From positions 5,771,501-5,835,500 of the forward strand of contig NC_056759.1 of NCBI RefSeq assembly GCF_018687715.1: DNA of 64,000 bases, read 5' to 3'. Numbering within the stretch: position 1 is the first letter of the stretch; each line of letters opens with the position of its first letter. Under the pieces are notes generated by a model. That model saw nothing but the letters and a program-made list of their open reading frames with translations, was not told the origin of the DNA and did no database searches. Origin of the DNA: Carya illinoinensis. Taxonomy: Eukaryota; Streptophyta; Magnoliopsida; Fagales; Juglandaceae. Both the position numbers and the translations under genes were made by a program. This document shows positions 61,020 through 64,000 of the stretch, piece by piece.

Positions 61020-61083
61020 TTAATTATTCTTTTAACGTCAAACTACATAAAGTGAAGAGCCTAGAATCAAAACCTACTTAACC

Positions 61084-61731
61084 TAGGTGCGTAAAAAAAA
61101 AAAGGGTAAACCAAAAAAAATCGACTGGTGATTTAGGTCCGGTTCATAATTAATCTGGTTCTAATTTCAACTCCTAATAATCAAAACCTAATAGAAACTA
61201 GTCTGATTTTGGTTTTGATATTAAGATAACTTGTTTGAATCAGCTGGATCAATAGATATATATTTTTTTAATTTTTTATATTATATAAATGATATTTTTA
61301 TATAATATTTTATATTATATATTATATGCTAAATTACTAATTAATGTAATATGAAATTTTAATCTTAATATTATTCGTATATATTAATCTTATAATATGA
61401 CTATTAATATAACATTTAATTATGATATAACATAAATTAATCTTATAATTTTAATATAATATTTGTTATTGGGACGTTTGAGTCTACAAAAGAGAACGAA
61501 GGCAAAATTATAAAATGAGGGACTTGTTAATATTTTGTTAGAGTATGATTTTATCTGCAAAATTGAAAAAATTTAAACAGACAGAAATTGGAAAAATCAG
61601 AAATTCCAATTTTAGTGACCAATTAATTTGGTATCAGTCCTTACACTTTTAAAACCAGTGTATATTTATTCAATTATAAAAAATAAATAAATATATTCAA
61701 AACAGAACTGAATTAGACCGATTACATTCTA
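61084..61731. mobile_element. hAT-like non-autonomous element (ACCGGT family), copy 2
   Basis: It starts TAGGTGCGTAAAA; the right end, inverted, reads TAGAATGTAATCGGTC, matching the end of the copy at 50829-51575. CCGGTTC, TCTGGTT and ACCGATT words occur near the ends, around an AT core. It lies in the tandem array between AAAACCTACT and ACTCCGACAG. The expected 8-bp duplication is too diverged to be sure (ACTTAACC and ACTCCGAC). Confidence 0.5.
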
Positions 61732-61871
61732 ACTCCGACAGTGACATGCACATACAGTGATGTTGATGTCGATTTCGTCAATACATAAAAACGTATTTGC
61801 CTATAAATTATCTCTTTTATTATTCGGACTACTAAATCATGAAGAGCCAATAATTTAAAAAAGGGTGCGGC

Positions 61872-62068
61872 TACTATGCCGAGAGCAATTGCTAGGCGTG
61901 TTGCCTAGTTGTTTTTTTTTTTTTTACATTTTTGTAATAAATTTTTTAATTATTAAATAAAAATATATATCAATATATTTAAAATAACTTATTTAATAAT
62001 TAATTAAAAAATATCTTAGCTATCAAATGGAGCGGTATGCTCAAGACGGCATATTAGTGTTTCTCTTT
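61872..62068. mobile_element. Probable MITE with ~28-bp imperfect TIR
   Basis: The left arm GGCTACTATGCCGAGAGCAATTGCTAGG and the right arm GGTATGCTCAAGACGGCATATTAGTG are imperfectly inverted (ATGCCG/CGGCAT core). The interior is A/T-rich. No clear target duplication was found. Confidence 0.45.
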
Positions 62069-62269
62069 AAAAAATTAACCGGATTCAAGTGTTGGTTTTG
62101 TGATTAGAGATCGTACCATTCGATCTACGAGGCCATTGATGACATTCCCCTAGCTTGAATTGATCTTATCCCACCATCTAGTTCTACCCATGTTAAATTG
62201 TAATTAAATTATTGCATGACCTTTTTTTAAAAAGTAACTATTGCATAATTTGCATACTTAAAAATTAAT

Positions 62270-62450
62270 ATAAATGATATTTACAGTTATGGATTATGCA
62301 AGCACCATATAGTTTATTAAAAAAATAAATAAATATGAGATACATATGAAAAAATTAACTTAATGATAACTCACATTTTTTAAAAAACAATGAATGTGCA
62401 GAGCTTGAGCCCATAATACATGATAATATCTAGAATTAAAAAAAATAATA
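62270..62450. mobile_element. Probable fold-back MITE (ACAGTTATG family), copy 2
   Basis: It starts AATGATATTTACAGTTATGGATTATGCAAGC and its right side reads GAGCTTGAGCCCATAATACATG, roughly inverted. It shares its start with the element near 57990. The core carries ATGAGATACATATGAAAAAATTA. Boundaries are approximate. Confidence 0.45.
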
Positions 62451-62689
62451 ATATTGTTGTGGAGTTTAAACTTATCATTCATGAAGGAGTTCAATTTTTA
62501 TTTTATTGTAGTTTTTTTTTTTTTTTAAAGGAGAGAACATCAGTGATTTGAAATGCTACAAAAGTCTATATACATATGCTTAATGTGTACTTTATGTCTA
62601 GAATAATAAAAAGAATCATTCTACTTTTTTTTATTATTATTTTTTATTATTTGGCCTCTTAAAGTCAAGGGATTGCATTGAAATGAAAT

Positions 62690-63260
62690 TGTAGCAGGTA
62701 ATTGTTTAGCTACCATAGTTACAGACCACTTCAGGTAGATCTCTTCCAACGTAGAAATCTAAAAGACATAGAGGGATAGAAATAAGGAGTATGCTTCCAT
62801 AAAAACAATGTAAAGCAGCCCATTGCACAATATAATGTGCACATTGATTGTGATCTCCATATATATTATAGAAGTATTCTTGTGTCTCTAATTATAAGCT
62901 CAATTTATCGAATCAGCAGATTTTTTTTAATTTTTTAATTGCATTTATTTCCACTTGAGAATCTCCACCAATTGTAATTTCTTTAATCGGTTGAGCTTTA
63001 GCTTCTTCAATGCCTAAATATAGTGTAGTGGCTTATCATTGATTAGCATAATGAGATTTTATTTATTTTTTAATAAAAGGGATGGAGGGTTTCAAATATA
63101 AGTTTTTCATTTAGAGAATCGGATCATATATCCTATTAAACTCTTGTCAGCGTTATGAGATTTGATGAAATTGGTTTTTACAAAGACTACAGATTCACCA
63201 GCCGTCTTGCAAGCTGCTACTGTAGTGCTTCATGTGTTCTTCACTACTACATTAAATGTT
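62690..63260 (-). pseudogene. Decayed RNase H-like domain of a retroelement
   Basis: On the minus strand, fragments in shifting frames resemble the RNase H domain found at the end of plant non-LTR elements (RVT_3). IGGDSQVEINAI is near 62985-62940 (the usual form is GDS with hydrophobic neighbours), and AHYIVQWAAF near 62845-62815 corresponds to the conserved AHxLAxWA end motif. Upstream, ACKTAGESV-like sequence near 63210 is less certain. Stops and frameshifts are frequent. The three LINEs in the CSC1-like gene end in zf-RVT sequence, so this is a different lineage. Confidence 0.5.
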
Positions 63261-64000
63261 AGGAAATAATGGTCTTTTGCTATTTCCTTCCGTTCATATG
63301 ATTGTTCAGCTGTTTATTGCATAAAGCATTATGGTGTTCTTTAAAATTCTTCAATGCCCCAACTACAAATCTGTCCAGTGTGGGATTAAGTGACTCGTGC
63401 ACAATTTTATTTATTAAAAACTAGATATTGTCCATCAAAATGATGGCAAAGATTTGGAATTAGTGCTCTTCTAGAGCGGGTATGTTGAGGGAATTTGAAG
63501 GGTTATGTAAGCATTTTATTCAATTTGCGATCTCATTAGAGCAAGGTTTGAGATATCTAAGAGCTAGGAAGATTGTTTCCACAATATGCACATTCTAAGT
63601 TGTTCCTAAGCTTAATTTTATTTAGCATATTATACATCACATTTTTTTTAATTTTTTTTCTTATAATAAATATATGATGTATAAATGATCAATAGAATAA
63701 TTTAACTAGTTTAATACAAATAAAATCGAAATAATAATAATAAAAAACTTTAAAAATATATAATGTGTACGAGAAGCTGAGGAGCGTAACCCTCACCAGT
63801 CACCAGGCCTCAAATAAACGGACGGCAACGTACAGCTTTACAATTCAAACGCAATAGGATATGGAATCTTTTTGTTTTGCTATCGTGATGGGATATTGAC
63901 TGTCCTAATTATTAAATTTTTTAAAAAATGGATTTTCATTTTCATTTCTAAGGATTGATAAGAATGGATTTGTTTCGAAATTTTGTTATATATAAATAAA
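63261..64000. other. Intergenic, no gene recognised
   Basis: AT-rich sequence to the window end. Part of 63270-63560 could be more of the decayed retroelement on the minus strand, but no motif can be named. No coding similarity was seen. Confidence 0.4.

Larger units (their letters stand above)
59450..61870. repeat. Degenerate tandem-repeat array, ~160-200 bp unit, at least six units
   Basis: A composite unit recurs: ACTCCAACAGTTACATGCACATA, then GTTGACGTTGATTTCGTCAACACATAGAAAACCGTG, then TAAGTAGAGCGCATTA, CTCTTTTAAC and CTACAAGAACCATGAAGAG. Copies of the middle motif lie near 59559, 59676, 59910, 60079, 60230, 60770 and 61767. The array is interrupted by an A/T insertion near 60250-60420, a MITE at 60825-61019 and a hAT-like element at 61084-61731. 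Removing these restores the unit order. The units are non-coding and strongly diverged. Confidence 0.65.

Noticed and set aside
1..64000. CRISPR arrays, operons, prophage or bacterial systems
   Set aside because: The window is plant nuclear DNA with spliced genes; the repeats are microsatellites, tandem units and transposons without CRISPR spacing.

Overview
The window is nuclear DNA from a woody eudicot, most likely a Fagales tree; Juglandaceae is my best guess, from the abundant GAGATGAG-type MITEs and the plant gene families, but species cannot be fixed from sequence alone. It is AT-rich and gene-poor: I can support four protein-coding genes, all with introns. The rest is intergenic DNA and introns loaded with transposable elements of several classes, many nested in one another.

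Layout. 1-3.1 kb: remnants of hAT-like non-autonomous elements, one carrying three ~340-bp tandem units. 3.1-26.6 kb (+): a long OSCA/CSC1-like (HYP1-type) channel gene. Ten coding exons (6441-26597) read through intact to a 772-residue protein, although its introns hold two 4-4.6 kb L1-type LINEs, a TRIM retroelement and several MITEs; a third LINE fragment lies upstream of the ATG. 27.3-29.2 kb (-): a convergent gene for a plastid-targeted membrane protein, with a telo-box and TGGGCC motifs upstream. 29.2-37.8 kb: intergenic, with microsatellites, a 31-nt poly-G and MITEs. 37.9-39.2 kb (-): an R2R3-MYB transcription factor of the MYB36/MYB68/RAX type. 39.2-54.6 kb: intergenic, including a complete 2.8-kb LTR element whose left LTR is split by a 1.26-kb hAT element. 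54.7-57.0 kb (-): an AFB4/AFB5-type auxin F-box receptor. 57.2-64 kb: MITEs, a degenerate tandem-repeat array broken by younger insertions, and a decayed RNase H domain.

The four genes share no obvious pathway: osmotic/mechanical Ca2+ channel, plastid membrane protein, root or axillary-meristem MYB, and auxin perception. There is no operon-like logic. The notable content is the transposon stratigraphy: target-site duplications can be read by eye for two LINEs, one LTR element, two to three hAT-like elements and six TAA-targeting MITEs, which gives a relative order of insertion.
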